Part shown: one piece after another, positions 27,403 to 37,016 of the stretch
Layout of the letters: every line of letters begins with the position of its first letter
How positions within the stretch are numbered: the stretch's first letter is position 1
NCBI GenBank assembly: GCA_965279595.1
Contig: OZ257246.1
Location: 2,108,001 to 2,172,000, forward strand
Length of the DNA: 64,000 nucleotides
Reading direction: 5' to 3'
Origin: CAIKLP01 sp965279595
GTDB taxonomy: Bacteria; Bacteroidota; Bacteroidia; Sphingobacteriales; Sphingobacteriaceae
Translations under genes and position numbers: made by a program
Notes under the pieces: generated by a model
Databases searched by the model: none
Told to the model about the DNA's origin: nothing
Seen by the model: only the letters and a program-made list of their open reading frames with translations

Positions 27403-27901
27403 AGTCTAAATAATCTGCTTCATAGGAGTGGGCTTTAAGAAAAAAACCAGCAGTTAGGTGGTCTGTTATCATATACTTGAAGCCCATTTTACTGTAATAT
27501 TTTAGATTGTAATTCGGTATGCTTTTATAATATAAATATCGACCAACTCCGAATTGTAATAATAATTTATTCATTTTGAAATCAATACCTGTAAAAAAGG
27601 CATAGGCAAAATGTTCATAAGAAGAGCCACTATTTAAGTAACCAATTCCTTTATCTGGTTGATAAGTAATATCCCAATACATCACATCGATTCCTGTTTT
27701 CAAATCAATAACTTCATGAATCCTCCAATTGTAATTGGTTGAAAAAGTTCCTTTTAAAATTCCTTTGTTTGAATTTATATATGCTCGTTTCCCTATACCT
27801 AAATTAAGTTCAAAATGACTTCGATCTTTTGGAAGTGATTGTGCATTCAACTGGAGATTGAATGACATCAAAATAAATCCAATTATGAAAATTCTTATCA
27901 T
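27380..27901 (-). CDS. Small outer-membrane beta-barrel-like protein, hypothetical
   Basis: 173 residues. A signal peptide (1-20; ending LNAQS) is followed by alternating beta strands rich in Tyr, Gly and Phe (for example FELNLGIGKRAYIN, LLLQFGVGRYLYY), and the protein ends in an aromatic residue (LGWKF), the usual mark of a beta-barrel outer-membrane protein. I do not recognise a family. It overlaps its upstream neighbour (PagL-like) by 4 bases, suggesting a shared job, and its end overlaps miaA by 23 bases on the opposite strand. Confidence 0.65.
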   Translation of the reverse strand: MIRIFIIGFILMSFNLQLNAQSLPKDRSHFELNLGIGKRAYINSNKGILKGTFSTNYNWRIHEVIDLKTGIDVMYWDITYQPDKGIGYLNSGSSYEHFAYAFFTGIDFKMNKLLLQFGVGRYLYYKSIPNYNLKYYSKMGFKYMITDHLTAGFFLKAHSYEADYLDFSLGWKF

Positions 27902-28527
27902 TTTTTAGCATTAAAATTTAAACCAATTTTAGCCGAAAGTGAGTTGATTCCTTTATTTGGCAAACTAAATGCACCATTTGAAAAATGATGATAGAATATT
28001 GAAAAAGTCATATTCTGATTACTATTTATCGGGAATCTTATTCCACCTTCAACACGGATTGAATAATTGAATTTAGATCCTACATAACTATTTCTATTGT
28101 CATCATAATAAGTTTGACTTGCATAACCAACTCCGAAACCAGGTAATAAATATAATTGCTTGTTTTTTAATTTAATGATCTCTAAAAATATAGAAGGACA
28201 TAAGGAAGTGAAGCTACCATATATCGTACTATCCTTATTATATAATCCATTTAAATGGTTTTGATCCATATAAGTAAGAATATAACATATATATTTTGCA
28301 TTTGTAAATTGAATCCATGTGTCAGTTCTATTTTGGAAGGAGCGTGCATAAATGAATTCAAACTCTGGTATATAATCATTAAAAGTTGTTTTGTTCTCAA
28401 ATATTACTTGCGTTCCTAATCCTAGTCCAAATCCAATGAATCCGGGTTTGTTTTGCGCAGTTACTTTATTTCCCAAAAGGCAACAAAAATAAATAGTACT
28501 AAGAAATAGGTATGCCTTGATTTTCAT
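27898..28527 (-). CDS. PagL-like acyloxyacyl hydrolase family outer-membrane protein
   Basis: 209 residues with a signal peptide (1-24) and a beta-barrel pattern. Near the C-terminus, FYHHFSNGAFSLPNKGIN matches the active-site region of lipid A 3-O-deacylase PagL: the catalytic His and Ser are present as H-F-S-N, but the position that would hold the third residue (Glu, 12 after Ser) is Asn. PagL removes an acyl chain from lipid A in the outer membrane. Whether this member is active is open. First gene of a two-gene operon; the accD terminator lies upstream. Confidence 0.65.
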   Translation of the reverse strand: MKIKAYLFLSTIYFCCLLGNKVTAQNKPGFIGFGLGLGTQVIFENKTTFNDYIPEFEFIYARSFQNRTDTWIQFTNAKYICYILTYMDQNHLNGLYNKDSTIYGSFTSLCPSIFLEIIKLKNKQLYLLPGFGVGYASQTYYDDNRNSYVGSKFNYSIRVEGGIRFPINSNQNMTFSIFYHHFSNGAFSLPNKGINSLSAKIGLNFNAKK

Positions 28528-28552
28528 TATTTAAATTAGTTTCAAGATAATA

Positions 28553-28585
28553 AAAAAGCCTCTGAAATTTTTTCAGAGGCTTTTT
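28553..28585. terminator. Rho-independent terminator of accD
   Basis: A perfect 15-base-pair stem (28553-28567 with 28571-28585) with a three-base loop, flanked by A and T runs on both sides, 17 bases beyond the accD stop. It lies between accD and the PagL-like gene, both on the reverse strand. Confidence 0.92.
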
Positions 28586-28602
28586 ATTATTGATAATTAA
28601 AA

Positions 28603-29448
28603 TTAATTTTTCATCATTTTTAAGAATGATCCAATTCTATTTTTCAATTCTTTTCTATCAACTATAAAATCTAAGAATCCATGTTCTAAAACGAATTCAG
28701 CAGTTTGGAATCCTTTTGGTAGATCTTTTTTAATTGTTTCTTTGATTACTCTTGGTCCTGCAAAGCCAATCATAGCCCCAGGTTCAGAAATAGTGATATC
28801 ACCTAACATTGCATATGATGCAGTAACTCCACCAGTTGTAGGGTCAGTGCACATGGAGATATATGGTAATTTATGTTGTGCTAATAAAGCTAGTTTTGCT
28901 GAAGTTTTAGCCATTTGCATTAATGAAAATGCTGCCTCCATCATTCTAGCTCCACCTGATTTTGAAATAATCATTAATGGATATTTGTGTTCAATACAGT
29001 AATCAATTGCTCTTGAAATTTTTTCTCCAACCACTGAACCCATTGAACCACCAATAAAATTGAAGTCCATGCAACAAACCACTAAATCTTCGCCACTTAC
29101 CTTACCATGCCCTGTTCTCATGGCATCTTTTAAACCTGTTTTTTTAATTGTTTCTATAACTCGTGCAGGATATTTTTTAGTATCCTCAAAATTTAATGGA
29201 TCACCTGATATTAAATTTTCATTTAATTCTTTAAAAGCATTTTCATCAAAAAGAATATTAAAATATTCTTTAGAACCAATTCTTAAATGATAATTACAAT
29301 GTGAACAAACAAAAAAGTTTGCTTCTAAATCAGGTGTATATAATGGTTTTTTACATGATGGGCATTTATTCCAAACACCATCTGGCACATCTAATTTTTC
29401 TTCGGTAGATGTTAAAATACCTTCATTTTTTCTTTTAAACCAAGCCAT
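28603..29448 (-). CDS. accD: Acetyl-CoA carboxylase carboxyltransferase subunit beta AccD
   Basis: Catalyses, together with AccA, transfer of CO2 from carboxybiotin to acetyl-CoA, the first committed step of fatty acid synthesis. The four zinc-ribbon cysteines are C29, C32, C48 and C51 (CPSC and CSHC). The crotonase-like core shows SGGARMMEAAFSLMQMAKTSA, PTTGGVTASYAMLGDI and IGFAGPRVI. Length 281 is normal. Single gene followed by a strong terminator; fbaB lies 77 bases upstream on the same strand. Confidence 0.96.
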   Translation of the reverse strand: MAWFKRKNEGILTSTEEKLDVPDGVWNKCPSCKKPLYTPDLEANFFVCSHCNYHLRIGSKEYFNILFDENAFKELNENLISGDPLNFEDTKKYPARVIETIKKTGLKDAMRTGHGKVSGEDLVVCCMDFNFIGGSMGSVVGEKISRAIDYCIEHKYPLMIISKSGGARMMEAAFSLMQMAKTSAKLALLAQHKLPYISMCTDPTTGGVTASYAMLGDITISEPGAMIGFAGPRVIKETIKKDLPKGFQTAEFVLEHGFLDFIVDRKELKNRIGSFLKMMKN

Positions 29449-29525
29449 TATGCAGTTTCTAATTAATAATTATTTTTTTTAATAAACTGATGATAGAAAT
29501 TGAAATTCCTATTCAATAAAATTAT

Positions 29526-30584
29526 TTAGGCTAAAGTGATTTCTTTTGAAAGATAAACATCTTGAATAGCATTTAAAATATTTACTCCATCTGCCATTGG
29601 GCGTTGGAATGCTTTTCTACCCAGAATTAATCCTTGTCCGCCTGCACGTTTGTTAATTACTGCAGTTTTCAAAGCATCTGTTAAATCTGAAGCACCTTTT
29701 GATTCACCACCTGAGTTAATTAGTCCTATACGTCCCATATAACAATTTGCAACTTGGTAACGACATAAATCTATTGGGTGATTGGAAGATAATTCAGCAT
29801 ACATTTTAGGATGTGATTTTGCAAAATTTACTGCTGTAAATCCACCATTGTTTTCAGGTAATTTTTGTTTGATAATATCTGCTTGGATAGTAACTCCTAA
29901 ATGGTTTGCTTGTGAAGTTAAATCAGCAGCTACATGATAGTCAACACCATCTTTTTTAAATGCATTGTTTCTTGTATAGCACCATAGAACAGTTGCCATA
30001 CCTAATTGATGAGCTCTTTCAAAAGCTTTTGCAACTTCAATTATTTGTCTCGAAGATTCTTCTGAACCAAAATAAATAGTCGCACCAACTGCCACAGCAC
30101 CTAAATTCCATGCATCATCCACTGAACCAAACATAATTTGATCATATTTATTTGGATAGGTCATTAACTCATTATGGTTAATCTTAACCATCATTGGGAT
30201 TTTGTGTGCATATTTTCTTGAAACTGATGCCAATACTCCAAAAGTAGTAGCTACTGCGTTACAACCACCTTCAACTGCCAACTCTACAATTTTTTCTGGA
30301 TCAAAATAAATTGGGTTTGGAGAAAAAGAGGCGCCTGCTGTATGCTCAATTCCTTGATCTACAGGTAAAATAGATAAATATCCAGTTCCCGCTAATCGTC
30401 CATGGTTATACATATTGCCTAAACTTCTCAATACTTGAGGGTTACGGCTTGAACCAACAAAAGAGCGGTCTATAAAGTCAGCTCCTGGATGGTGAATGAT
30501 GCTACTTGAAATAGTTTTAGATTCATGTTTTAATAAGCTATCTGCCTCATTACCTAAAAGCTCTGTAATTTTATCAATATTCAT
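29526..30584 (-). CDS. fbaB: Class I fructose-bisphosphate aldolase (FbaB/DhnA type)
   Basis: Cleaves fructose-1,6-bisphosphate to two triose phosphates through a Schiff-base lysine. The 352-residue protein has the LSILPVDQGIEHTAG opening, PMMVKINHN, GATIYFGSEES, the ATVLWCYTRNNAF strand and the phosphate site INSGGES plus GLILGRKAFQRP. It belongs to the archaeal/bacterial DhnA type, not the vertebrate class I enzyme. A short palindrome TAGTATTGCAATACTA lies just upstream (30599-30614). Functionally linked to gap elsewhere in the window. Confidence 0.92.
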   Translation of the reverse strand: MNIDKITELLGNEADSLLKHESKTISSSIIHHPGADFIDRSFVGSSRNPQVLRSLGNMYNHGRLAGTGYLSILPVDQGIEHTAGASFSPNPIYFDPEKIVELAVEGGCNAVATTFGVLASVSRKYAHKIPMMVKINHNELMTYPNKYDQIMFGSVDDAWNLGAVAVGATIYFGSEESSRQIIEVAKAFERAHQLGMATVLWCYTRNNAFKKDGVDYHVAADLTSQANHLGVTIQADIIKQKLPENNGGFTAVNFAKSHPKMYAELSSNHPIDLCRYQVANCYMGRIGLINSGGESKGASDLTDALKTAVINKRAGGQGLILGRKAFQRPMADGVNILNAIQDVYLSKEITLA

Positions 30585-30637
30585 TTTATAAGATTTTTAG
30601 TATTGCAATACTAAGGAAAATTCATTTCATACTCAAA

Positions 30638-31489
30638 TTAGAATAGATAGACTGCTTTTTTTGTTTGATAACTGCAAAATATACCTAAACCATTTTGAAT
30701 ATTAGTATAAATGAGAACTGGCTCAGAAAAAGGATCTTCTCCTGCATAATTTCCTAAATTTTTGTAATAAATATAATAAGGCTCATCTACTTTTAATAAA
30801 ATAACTTCAAAACCAATAGGAATATCTTCATTCGAAAAACCTGAACCATAATAAATTAATGTTTCTTTTAGTTCTCCTCCTTCGCGGTCCTTATCTGATT
30901 TTACGTTGTCATATCCAATACTGTTTCTTACCGTATCACCATTGAAATAATACAACACATTACCTGTAATTCTATAATAATTCGTCTCATTTGGAATATC
31001 ATTCCATCGCACTTTTACAGAATATATTTTGTCTTGATAACCAAATTCATTAGAAACTGTTGAAGAATCAACTTCAATCGAATTGATAGTTGGTTGAACA
31101 TCTGAAATAGTTTGGACAGAAGCACTGCTTATTTTTCCAGCTCTATTTAATGTTAAAAAATAATTTGAGTTATAATTTATTGGGAATTCACTATTTGTAA
31201 ATTCGAATTTACCATTGGTTACATTTCTTGGAACTATAAAATTATTTGTACCATCAGAAATTGTTACTATCATATTTTCAATGCTACCATTACTACCACT
31301 GTTGCTATTAAAAATAGGTTCACTCATTGTAAAGCTAAAAGAGTGCTTATTGTTTTCTGGACTAATAAATCCTGTAACAACCAATTTGCTTTCAGTTGCA
31401 GGTACTGAAACATTGGCATTAGATTCACAACTTGTATAAGTACTAATGATTCCTAATAATATTAAATGTATGATTGATATTTTGCTCAT
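30638..31489 (-). CDS. DUF4249 family lipoprotein
   Basis: 283 residues when started at the ATG 31487-31489; an upstream in-frame start at 31582 would run back into the TonB receptor gene and bury the signal peptide, so I reject it. The mature protein begins at Cys21 (TYTSC lipobox). DUF4249 proteins have beta-sandwich folds and are typically encoded next to TonB-dependent receptors with a carboxypeptidase-regulatory domain, as here: the receptor stop is 4 bases upstream. Probably an outer-membrane partner for substrate capture; substrate unknown. Confidence 0.85.
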   Translation of the reverse strand: MSKISIIHLILLGIISTYTSCESNANVSVPATESKLVVTGFISPENNKHSFSFTMSEPIFNSNSGSNGSIENMIVTISDGTNNFIVPRNVTNGKFEFTNSEFPINYNSNYFLTLNRAGKISSASVQTISDVQPTINSIEVDSSTVSNEFGYQDKIYSVKVRWNDIPNETNYYRITGNVLYYFNGDTVRNSIGYDNVKSDKDREGGELKETLIYYGSGFSNEDIPIGFEVILLKVDEPYYIYYKNLGNYAGEDPFSEPVLIYTNIQNGLGIFCSYQTKKAVYLF

Positions 31490-31493
31490 CGAA

Positions 31494-33830
31494 TTAGAAT
31501 TTATATGTCCAAGAAAGTGAAGGTAATATTGGGAAAAGTGATATTTTTTTAAGTACAGTTTGGTTTGACTTATCATCAACACCGATATAATAGAAGTAAG
31601 GGTTTTTTCTGTTGTAAGCGTTATAAAAAGAAAGTTCTATAGTTCTTATACAATTGGGTAATTCTTTGTGAAACTGAAAGGAGATATCGAAGCGGTGATA
31701 AGCTTCCATTCTAAAATCATTTTTAGCACCATATTCACTTACATAATTACTAAAGTTGAAATTCGAAGTAGTAGGATCATGTGTGGGGGCTGTATATTCA
31801 GCCTTTGGCAATGTAATCGCATTACCTGTACCATATACCCAAGTAAATGAAATGGTTCTTTCATCACTCACTTTATAAATACCAACTACTGATATATCAT
31901 GCCTTCTATCATATTTAGCATAATATTTCTTTCCAAAATTTAAATCATCAAATTGAAGTTGAGTCCAAGAAAGGGTATATCCAATCCATCCACTAAATTT
32001 ACCTTTGCTTCTTTGTAATAAAAACTCTGCACCATAACTCCAGCCCTGACCTGATGTTAGATTATCTTCCCAAACAATTTCATCTTCATCATCAACTACA
32101 TCAAGATTAAGAAATGAAGCTCCCTCTTTATATGCAACTACATCATTTGATTTTTTATAATAACCTTCTATACTAAAAGTTAAATTACTTTTTAAGAAAT
32201 CTTTTGCAATTCCAAAAGCAACTTGTTGTGCATTTTGTGGCTTAACTTTCGCTGTAGATGGCACCCATAAATCAGTAGGTAAGCCTGTACCTGTTGAACT
32301 TAATAAATGTATGAATTGATTCATCATTGCATAAGATCCTTTTAAAGACAAATCCTCTTTAATCATGTAATTAGCACTGATCCTAGGTTCTAGTTTAAGG
32401 TAACTTCTTGAGTTTACAAAGAAATTGTTTAAACGCAGTCCAGCATTGGCTTTGATACGAGCCCCTAATTTTAAATTATCTTCCACATACAATCCAGATT
32501 CAATTGCATCAATAGTTTTGACATCTGATAAATTGTCGGAAGGAACACTTGAAGATTTGATGGTTGTACCACTAGGAGTAAAGTGGTGATTTTGAATGGA
32601 GATACCTGCTTTAATAAAATGATTGGGATTTAAAGAATAATCTAAATCTTGTTTGATGGTTAAATCGCGAATACCTGAGAAAAGTTTTAACTCAAATTCA
32701 TCGCCACTAAATTTTTCTTTCGCATAAATATTGAATTGATATTTACTGTAAACCAATGAAGTATTAGAGAAAAGCCTGCTAGAATAAAGGTGATTCCACC
32801 TTAATGTGCCAGTTCCATTTCCCCAGAATAAACCAAACTTCGAATAATCGCCTGTAGATTGTTTGTCACTGGCATAAAATTTATCACGCCCGAAATATCC
32901 ACTTAAATATATTTTATCTTTTTGACTAATATCATAATTCACTTTAGCATTTAAATCATAAAAGTAATAACCACCTTTTGAGTCGGCTGGTAGAAACGGC
33001 ATTGCTAAAACATCTACATAGGTTCTTCTACCAGAAATTAAAAATGATGATTTTCCTTTTACTATAGGACTCTCTACCGTAAATCGGGAAGCAATTGCAC
33101 CAATACCTATTTCACCAGATGTTTTTTCTTTATTACCATCTTTCATATTCATTTCTAATACAGATGATAATCTACCTCCATATCTGGCGGGAAAACCACC
33201 TTTGTATAATTCTACACTTTTCAATGCATCACCATTAAACAAAGAGAAAAAGCCGAATAGGTGAAATGCATTATAAACTGGAGCATCATCTAAAATAATT
33301 AAATTTTGATCTGGACCTCCACCTCTTACATATAAGCCTGCATTACCTTCTGAGCCTTTTTGAACTCCAGGCATTAATTGAATTACTTTCAAAACATCCT
33401 TTTCGCCCATCAAAGTTGGGATATCTTTAATTTGTTCAATTGGAATTCTGACAATGCTCATTTGTGGATCTTGACTTATTCTACTTATACGATCGTCAGT
33501 GATAACCACTTCATCAATTTGATAAGCGGACGTTAAGTCAACATTTAAATTAAGATCCTTATCAAGAAAAACTTTATAGGATTGTTTTTGGTACCCTACT
33601 AAGCTGAAAATTACTTCAAAGCTATCTGATGGTAGGGTGATGGAATAATATCCATAGTTATTGGTGGCTATACCATTTTTTATTTTTGGAATGTATATAG
33701 TGGCTCCAATTAGTAACTCACGACTTCCTTTTTCTTTTACATATCCACTAATAGTGTATTTTTTTTGTTGTGAAAAGCCAAGAATAGGGATCAATAAAAA
33801 TGCAATAACTGTAATTTTTAATACGTTCAT
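31494..33830 (-). CDS. TonB-dependent receptor with carboxypeptidase-regulatory-like N-terminal domain
   Basis: 778-residue outer-membrane importer. Order: signal peptide (1-20), carboxypeptidase-regulatory-like domain (about 24-108; YTISGYVKEKGSRELLIGAT), plug (about 125-235; VRGGGPDQNLIILDDAPVYN), then a 22-strand-type barrel to the C-terminal LSWTYKF. It lacks the SusC TonB-box pattern and sits with a DUF4249 lipoprotein rather than SusD. The pair is probably one operon. Ligand unknown; this class has not been tied to a single nutrient. Confidence 0.92.
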   Translation of the reverse strand: MNVLKITVIAFLLIPILGFSQQKKYTISGYVKEKGSRELLIGATIYIPKIKNGIATNNYGYYSITLPSDSFEVIFSLVGYQKQSYKVFLDKDLNLNVDLTSAYQIDEVVITDDRISRISQDPQMSIVRIPIEQIKDIPTLMGEKDVLKVIQLMPGVQKGSEGNAGLYVRGGGPDQNLIILDDAPVYNAFHLFGFFSLFNGDALKSVELYKGGFPARYGGRLSSVLEMNMKDGNKEKTSGEIGIGAIASRFTVESPIVKGKSSFLISGRRTYVDVLAMPFLPADSKGGYYFYDLNAKVNYDISQKDKIYLSGYFGRDKFYASDKQSTGDYSKFGLFWGNGTGTLRWNHLYSSRLFSNTSLVYSKYQFNIYAKEKFSGDEFELKLFSGIRDLTIKQDLDYSLNPNHFIKAGISIQNHHFTPSGTTIKSSSVPSDNLSDVKTIDAIESGLYVEDNLKLGARIKANAGLRLNNFFVNSRSYLKLEPRISANYMIKEDLSLKGSYAMMNQFIHLLSSTGTGLPTDLWVPSTAKVKPQNAQQVAFGIAKDFLKSNLTFSIEGYYKKSNDVVAYKEGASFLNLDVVDDEDEIVWEDNLTSGQGWSYGAEFLLQRSKGKFSGWIGYTLSWTQLQFDDLNFGKKYYAKYDRRHDISVVGIYKVSDERTISFTWVYGTGNAITLPKAEYTAPTHDPTTSNFNFSNYVSEYGAKNDFRMEAYHRFDISFQFHKELPNCIRTIELSFYNAYNRKNPYFYYIGVDDKSNQTVLKKISLFPILPSLSWTYKF

Positions 33831-33958
33831 TGGGTTAATTAGATTTTAAAATTGAACAGAAAACGAAGATATCATTTCAATAATATATTTACTTCAACAT
33901 TTCTTTTAAATTTGTTTTTCTATCTAATTGACCAATTTAGAAGATATTAACCCTTATT

Positions 33959-34381
33959 ATGAGTATCGAAATAATTAAAATAGTTTCAGATGGAGATTTG
34001 CAATTGGCTTGGGCGATCAGAAAGCAAGTATTTGTGATTGAGCAACAAGTGGATGAAGCTGAAGAATTTGAATTTGAAGAAGAATCAACACACTTTTTGG
34101 CAATTCAAGAAGGTAAACCAGTAGGAACCGCACGGTGGAGAAGAACTAACAACGGGATTAAATTAGAAAGATTTGCAATTTTAGAAGCATATAGAAGTAG
34201 AGGGGTTGGCTCAGCATTGGTTCAAAGCATTTTATCAGATTTACCCATTGAAGGAGGAAAAGTTTATCTTCATGCACAAATAACAGCAATGGGCTTATAT
34301 TCAAAACACGGATTTTCAGCTATAGGTGATGAATTCGAAGAAGCCAATATCAAACATTATAAAATGGTTTTATCAAAATAA
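33959..34381 (+). CDS. GNAT family N-acetyltransferase
   Basis: 140-residue single-domain GNAT of the ElaA-like type. The acetyl-CoA-binding stretch is RFAILEAYRSRGVGSALVQ (about 77-95), with FVIEQQVDEAEEFEFEEES upstream and HAQITAMGLYSKHGF downstream, matching the usual strand order. Substrate unknown. It precedes the DUF5686 gene by 9 bases and may be co-transcribed with it, but a functional link is not evident. Confidence 0.88.
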   Translation: MSIEIIKIVSDGDLQLAWAIRKQVFVIEQQVDEAEEFEFEEESTHFLAIQEGKPVGTARWRRTNNGIKLERFAILEAYRSRGVGSALVQSILSDLPIEGGKVYLHAQITAMGLYSKHGFSAIGDEFEEANIKHYKMVLSK

Positions 34382-34390
34382 ATACAACAC

Positions 34391-36961
34391 ATGTTTTCAA
34401 ATTTTCGAGTACATGTAAATGTATTTCTAGTTTCCTTTTTTTTTATTTTGATAATTTTTGGCTTGACAAGTCAAATAGCAATTGCACAAGAAACATCTAT
34501 TAAAGGAAAAGTTACAGATGCAAATTCAAACCAACCTATACCTTTTGCAAATATTAAATTAAAAGGAATAGCTACAGGAATTAGTACTGATTTTGAAGGG
34601 AATTATTCTATCAAAACAAACAGCCGAATAGATTCTATACAAGCAAGCTACTTAGGTTATAAATCTAAAACAAAAAAAGTAAAGTTTGGAGTTAACCAAA
34701 CCATCGATTTTCAATTACAAGGGAATTCTGTTGGCATCAAAGAAGTAATAGTACTTGCAGGTGAGAACCCAGCAATTACTGTGATTCGGAATGCTCAGAA
34801 AAGTAGAGATGCTCATAATAAAAATAATTTACCTTTCTATCAATTCAGTAGTTATACAAAAATGCAAGTGGATGTTGACAATGTTTCTGAACGCTTAAGG
34901 AAAAGGAAATTGTTAAGACCTGTGACTTCGTTATTTGATAGCCTGGAAGTGGAAGCAGGCGAAGAAGGTGATTTGCATATGCCTGTATTCTATTCTGAAA
35001 ACTTATCAGATGTTTATTTCACTCAAACACCTTTTAAAAGAAAAAAGGAAATTATTAAAGCTTCAAAAATCAATGCAGTAGGTATACGTTCAGGTATGGT
35101 TACTTCCCAGTTTACTGGTAGCACTTTTGAAGAGTATAATTTCAATCAAAATAAACTCAATATTTTTAATAAAGAATTTCTATCACCAATTGCTGATAAT
35201 GCCTTATTCTTTTATGATTTTTATTTAACCGATACAGTCATTGTTGCAAATACCAGGTGCTTTCTAATTAAAGTAAAACCAAAAAATAAAAAAGACTTAT
35301 TATTTACTGGAAATATTTGGATTACTGATTCTACTTGGGCCATTAAACAAGTAAATTTAGAGATACCAAAAACTGTAAATATTAATTTTATTGATAGAAT
35401 ACAAATTCAGCAAGAGTTGATTCCGCTTGCATCTGGAGCATGGGTGGCAAGTAAATCGCGTTTAATATTTGATTTTGCTGATGTAAGTAATAAGTTAGTT
35501 GGATTAATTGCAAGAATTTATAATGCAGCCTATAATTTTAATGAAACAGAAACTCATGAAACAATTTTTTATGAGACTCCAATTGTTTTAAAAGAAGAGG
35601 CATTGGTTAAAGATGATAATTATTGGGTTAATAATAGACCTGAACCTATCAGCCCAACTGATGTTTACGTTTATAACATGATTGATAGTATTAAAAGTAT
35701 CCCCATTGTTAAAGTTGCTGTAAGTTCTTTTTACACTTTTGCAACAGGTCATTTTACTATCAATAAGATTGATTATGGTACCTTATTGAGTTTAGTCTCT
35801 TATAATAATATTGAAGGGTATAAATATAAATTCGGTGGTAGAACTAATTATTTATTTAGTGACCGCTGGATATATAGAGCCTATTTAGCTTATGGCGAAA
35901 AAGATCAGAAGTTTAAATACAATATTCAAGCAGAATATTTATTATCAAGAAAACAATGGACAAAAATAGGAATGAATAGGAGAGAGGATATTGATCAAGT
36001 TGGAAATAGTTTTAAGTTCGACGATTCAGAAGCTTTCAATGGTCAAGAAAGTCTTTTATATAATACTACCTCGCAACTAAATCGTTTTGCATTTTTAATT
36101 CATAAAATTGAAAACAGAGTTTGGATAATTAGTGAATATAAAACAGGTTTAACTGGAAGATTTACTTTCCAAAATATAGCATATAAAAATTATTTAACTA
36201 ACAGCAATGATTCAGTTGTTAGTTCATTACAAAGAGATTTCACCAGCACCGAATTTATTTTTGAAGCAAGGTATGCACATAATGAAGTGCACGTGGTAGA
36301 TGATAACAGAAGATATAGGATAGGAAATTCTAAATTACCTGTTGTTACTTTAGGTTTTAAATTAGGAGTAAAGGGCGTTCTAAAAAGTGATTTTGATTAT
36401 AGCTCCATTTACTTCACAGTTAGCCATAGATTAAAATTAGGATTTTTAGGATATTCAAGAATGATTTTAGATGGTGGTAAAACTTTCACTTCAGTTCCTT
36501 ATAGTTTATTAGAAGTACATAGAGGAAACCAAACTCCATTTTTTGCATACGCTACTTTTAATATGATGAACTATTTTGAGTTCATTAGTGATGAGTTTGT
36601 TTCATTTGATTATGTGCATCATTTTGAAGGATTAATATTAAATAGAATTCCATTGATTAATAAATTAAAATGGAGGGAGATTGTAACATTTAGAGCAGTT
36701 TATGGTACTTTAAGTAAACATAATCAAAACCCATTAGTATTAAATACCTTTAGTACATTAACTAATAAGCCATATATGGAAGCCGGTTTCGGCCTGTTGA
36801 ATATTCTTAAATTATTGAGAGTCGATTTTATCTATCGATTAAATTACAATAATGACGCTTATTTAGCTCAATATAAACAACTTCAAATTAATAATGGAGT
36901 TACTAATCCATATAGTATTGACCGTTTTGCAGTCAAATTCTCCTTGCAATTCTCCTTTTAA
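34391..36961 (+). CDS. DUF5686 outer-membrane protein with carboxypeptidase-regulatory-like domain
   Basis: 856 residues. A signal peptide (about 10-34) is followed by a carboxypeptidase-regulatory-like domain (about 36-115; SIKGKVTDANSNQPIPFANI) and the large DUF5686 region with strands typical of an outer-membrane barrel, ending in FAVKFSLQFSF, an aromatic terminus. Such proteins are abundant in Bacteroidota and their function is unknown. An ORF in another frame at its 3' end is not the start of mtaB; that gene begins after this stop. Confidence 0.85.
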   Translation: MFSNFRVHVNVFLVSFFFILIIFGLTSQIAIAQETSIKGKVTDANSNQPIPFANIKLKGIATGISTDFEGNYSIKTNSRIDSIQASYLGYKSKTKKVKFGVNQTIDFQLQGNSVGIKEVIVLAGENPAITVIRNAQKSRDAHNKNNLPFYQFSSYTKMQVDVDNVSERLRKRKLLRPVTSLFDSLEVEAGEEGDLHMPVFYSENLSDVYFTQTPFKRKKEIIKASKINAVGIRSGMVTSQFTGSTFEEYNFNQNKLNIFNKEFLSPIADNALFFYDFYLTDTVIVANTRCFLIKVKPKNKKDLLFTGNIWITDSTWAIKQVNLEIPKTVNINFIDRIQIQQELIPLASGAWVASKSRLIFDFADVSNKLVGLIARIYNAAYNFNETETHETIFYETPIVLKEEALVKDDNYWVNNRPEPISPTDVYVYNMIDSIKSIPIVKVAVSSFYTFATGHFTINKIDYGTLLSLVSYNNIEGYKYKFGGRTNYLFSDRWIYRAYLAYGEKDQKFKYNIQAEYLLSRKQWTKIGMNRREDIDQVGNSFKFDDSEAFNGQESLLYNTTSQLNRFAFLIHKIENRVWIISEYKTGLTGRFTFQNIAYKNYLTNSNDSVVSSLQRDFTSTEFIFEARYAHNEVHVVDDNRRYRIGNSKLPVVTLGFKLGVKGVLKSDFDYSSIYFTVSHRLKLGFLGYSRMILDGGKTFTSVPYSLLEVHRGNQTPFFAYATFNMMNYFEFISDEFVSFDYVHHFEGLILNRIPLINKLKWREIVTFRAVYGTLSKHNQNPLVLNTFSTLTNKPYMEAGFGLLNILKLLRVDFIYRLNYNNDAYLAQYKQLQINNGVTNPYSIDRFAVKFSLQFSF

Positions 36962-37002
36962 ACTTTCAATTGTTAAAACGACTTTAGGTTCAACCAAAGT
37001 CT

Positions 37003-37010
37003 TATATTTG
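37003..37010 (+). promoter_or_regulatory. Candidate -7 element of mtaB, leaderless arrangement
   Basis: TATATTTG exactly fits TAnnTTTG and ends 6 bases before the mtaB ATG at 37017, so the transcript would have almost no leader. No convincing -33 TTG at 17-23 bases upstream. Confidence 0.5.
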
Positions 37011-37016
37011 CAACTT

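Noticed and set aside
31490..31582. Upstream start for the DUF4249 lipoprotein
   Set aside because: It would overlap the TonB receptor coding region and place 31 residues ahead of a clear lipoprotein signal peptide.
36894..37016. N-terminal extension of mtaB starting inside the DUF5686 gene
   Set aside because: The extra 41 residues are unlike the family, overlap a real gene in another frame and bypass a good ATG and a -7 box at 37003-37010.
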